A DNA stretch of 7,549 nucleotides from JAAYGD01 sp964609995 (GTDB lineage Bacteria > Bacillota_I > Bacilli_A > RF39 > UBA660): contig CAZSTI010000027.1 of the NCBI GenBank assembly GCA_964609995.1, positions 1-7,549 on the forward strand, in the 5' to 3' direction. A model generated the notes under the pieces. The model saw only the letters and a list, made by a program, of their open reading frames with translations. It ran no database searches and was not told where the DNA came from. The position numbers and the translations under genes are program-made. Below, one piece after another: positions 5,900 through 7,549 of this stretch (positions are counted from its first letter, which is position 1; each line of letters opens with the position of its first letter).

Positions 5900-7549
5900 A
5901 TTTATCAAACATTATTTTGTAAACTTCTTTATATTCTTTAACTAAATGATATTTAATTTTTTCTTTTAAATAATCTGGCAATTCATTTAAATCTCTCTCA
6001 TTATTATATGGAATAATAATTTCTTTTATACCACTTCTATTAGCACCCAAACTCTTTTCTTTTAATCCTCCAATTGGAAGAACATTTCCTCTTAAAGTAA
6101 TTTCACCAGTCATTGCAATTTCTTTACTTATAGGTTTATTTGTAAATGCACTTATTAATGCAGTAGTAAGAGTTATTCCAGCACTAGGCCCTTCTTTAGG
6201 AATAGCGCCTTCAGGAATATGTATATGAATATCACTATTATATAACAATTCATAATCTATCTTAAAATCTTTATAATGACTCTTTATATAACTAAGCGCA
6301 ATTTGAGCTGATTCCTTCATTATTTCCCCTAAAGAACCAGTTAATAATAAACTGCCTTTACCTTGATAATATGTAATTTCTATAGGTAATATATCACCAC
6401 CAAAGTCAGTATACGCTAAACCTACAGCAACTCCAATTTCTTTTTTAGAATCTTTCTCTCCAAAAAAATACTTCTTTTTTCCCAAATAATGCTCAACTTT
6501 AGAACTTATAATATTGTTATTAATTTCTTTTTTTTCTAACATCTCAGTAGCAATCTTTCTTAAAATTGTGGAAATATTTCTTTCTAATTCTCTAACCCCC
6601 GCTTCTCTAGTGTAATTTCTTATAATAGTTAGTATAGAATTATTATCAAAAGAAATTTTATTTTTTAATCCATGTTCTTCTAATTCCCTTGGAATCAAGT
6701 GTTTTTTAGCTATATCTAATTTCTCAAATTCAGTATATCCCGATAAATATATAATCTCTAATCTATCCCTTAATGGCTCTGGAATTCTCATCAATTCATT
6801 AGCAGTCAATATAAATAATACATTTGATAAATCATATTCTTCGTCCAAATAATTATCATAAAAATACTTGTTTTGCTCTTTATCTAATACTTCAAGTAAA
6901 GCACTTGATGGGTCTCCTCTATAATCTCTAGTCATTTTATCTATTTCATCAATTAAAAATACAGGATTTGATGATTTAGCCTTTTTCATAGCACCAATTA
7001 TTCTTCCAGGATTAGCACCAATATAAGTTCTTCTATGACCAATAATATCTGCTTCATCATTTATTCCACCTACAGATATTTTAACAAATTTTCTATTTAT
7101 TGCTTCTGCTATACTTTTTGCTAAAGTTGTTTTGCCTACTCCAGGAGGACCAACTAAACAAATAATAGGAGTCTTTAAATCCTTGCTCATCTGTCTAACC
7201 GCTAAAAACTCAATTATTCTAGTTTTAACTTTTTCTAATCCTGCATGTGTTTTATCCAAAGATTTTCTTACCTTTTTTAAATCGATTTCTTCGTTAGTGA
7301 ATGTATTCCAAGGTAAAGATAACATCCAATCTATATAGTCTCTAGTCATCCCCATCTCTGGTGAATTAATATTCATCATATCGTATCTATTCAATTCATT
7401 AATTAATCTTGTTTTAATTTTATCGTTCGCATTTAATTTCTTAATTTCTTCTCTTATTTTTTCGATTTCATCATCTTTAACATTTTTATCACCAAGTTCT
7501 TCTTTAATAATTCTAATTTTTTCTCTTAAAATAAATTCTTTTTGAGATT
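5898..7549 (-). CDS. lon: ATP-dependent protease Lon (5' end outside window)
   Basis: The last 549 residues of Lon, an ATP-driven cytoplasmic protease of misfolded and regulatory proteins that works as a hexamer. The frame is open to the right edge. The first visible part (KEFILREKIRIIKEELGD) is the coiled linker typical of Lon, so the substrate-binding N-domain lies beyond the edge. Next come the YIDWMLSLPW segment, Walker A GPPGVGKTT (about 7125-7151), Walker B FLIDEID, and the AAA+ lid with TREAGVRELER. The protease domain has PKEGPSAGI with catalytic Ser (codon 6183-6185) and LPIGGLKEK with catalytic Lys (codon 6054-6056), 43 residues apart as in E. coli Lon. All catalytic motifs are intact. 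The TTG at 7392-7394 is an internal leucine, not the start. The next gene, deoD, begins 82 bases downstream. Confidence 0.97.
   Translation of the reverse strand, partial: SQKEFILREKIRIIKEELGDKNVKDDEIEKIREEIKKLNANDKIKTRLINELNRYDMMNINSPEMGMTRDYIDWMLSLPWNTFTNEEIDLKKVRKSLDKTHAGLEKVKTRIIEFLAVRQMSKDLKTPIICLVGPPGVGKTTLAKSIAEAINRKFVKISVGGINDEADIIGHRRTYIGANPGRIIGAMKKAKSSNPVFLIDEIDKMTRDYRGDPSSALLEVLDKEQNKYFYDNYLDEEYDLSNVLFILTANELMRIPEPLRDRLEIIYLSGYTEFEKLDIAKKHLIPRELEEHGLKNKISFDNNSILTIIRNYTREAGVRELERNISTILRKIATEMLEKKEINNNIISSKVEHYLGKKKYFFGEKDSKKEIGVAVGLAYTDFGGDILPIEITYYQGKGSLLLTGSLGEIMKESAQIALSYIKSHYKDFKIDYELLYNSDIHIHIPEGAIPKEGPSAGITLTTALISAFTNKPISKEIAMTGEITLRGNVLPIGGLKEKSLGANRSGIKEIIIPYNNERDLNELPDYLKEKIKYHLVKEYKEVYKIMFDK

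Noticed and set aside
7132..7338. Short plus-strand open frame inside lon
   Set aside because: It is antisense to the conserved Walker A region of lon, whose constraint explains the absence of stops.
7392..7394. TTG as the start codon of lon
   Set aside because: The frame stays open for 51 more codons to the window edge, and those codons encode the conserved Lon linker, so the TTG is an internal leucine.

Overview
The window is a very AT-rich stretch in which every recognisable gene lies on the minus strand. The coding style suggests an uncultured low-GC member of the Bacillota, either a Bacilli/RF39-like or a Clostridia-like gut lineage. The clues are AGGAGG-type ribosome binding sites, TGG for Trp with TGA used as a stop, a YmfF/YmfH peptidase pair, a tRNA with an encoded CCA, and surface proteins with InlB-type repeats. 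This is inference; no 16S rRNA or other taxonomic marker is present. The run of exactly 100 N at 5368-5467 indicates a draft scaffold, probably a metagenome-assembled genome.

In transcription order (right to left) the layout is as follows. (1) The Lon protease gene is cut by the right edge; its linker, AAA+ and Ser-Lys protease domains are complete. A weak AT-only hairpin with a T-run may end it. (2) A tightly packed four-gene unit follows. It holds deoD-type purine nucleoside phosphorylase (interrupted by the assembly gap), ymfF (its ATG directly follows the deoD stop), ymfH (overlaps ymfF by 14 bases) and an HD-domain hydrolase (52 bases further on). The unit ends at a clear rho-independent terminator. 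(3) A tRNA-Arg(CCT) gene begins 15 bases after that terminator's T-run. A good sigma-A-type promoter for it is nested inside the terminator and uses the HD gene's stop codon as part of its -35 box. (4) After a 161-base spacer come two co-oriented genes for secreted or surface proteins. The first is membrane-anchored with three InlB B-repeats. The second has a signal peptide and FIVAR-like W-containing repeats, and runs off the left edge.

Functionally this is mostly housekeeping: protein quality control, purine salvage, a heterodimeric M16 peptidase and a tRNA, followed by a small cell-surface module. No mobile element, CRISPR array, phage gene or defence system is visible. The most unusual structure is the stop codon, terminator and promoter packed together between the HD gene and the tRNA. 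The most useful correction is that the deoD gene is intact on both sides of the gap, but the 100-N placeholder breaks its frame.
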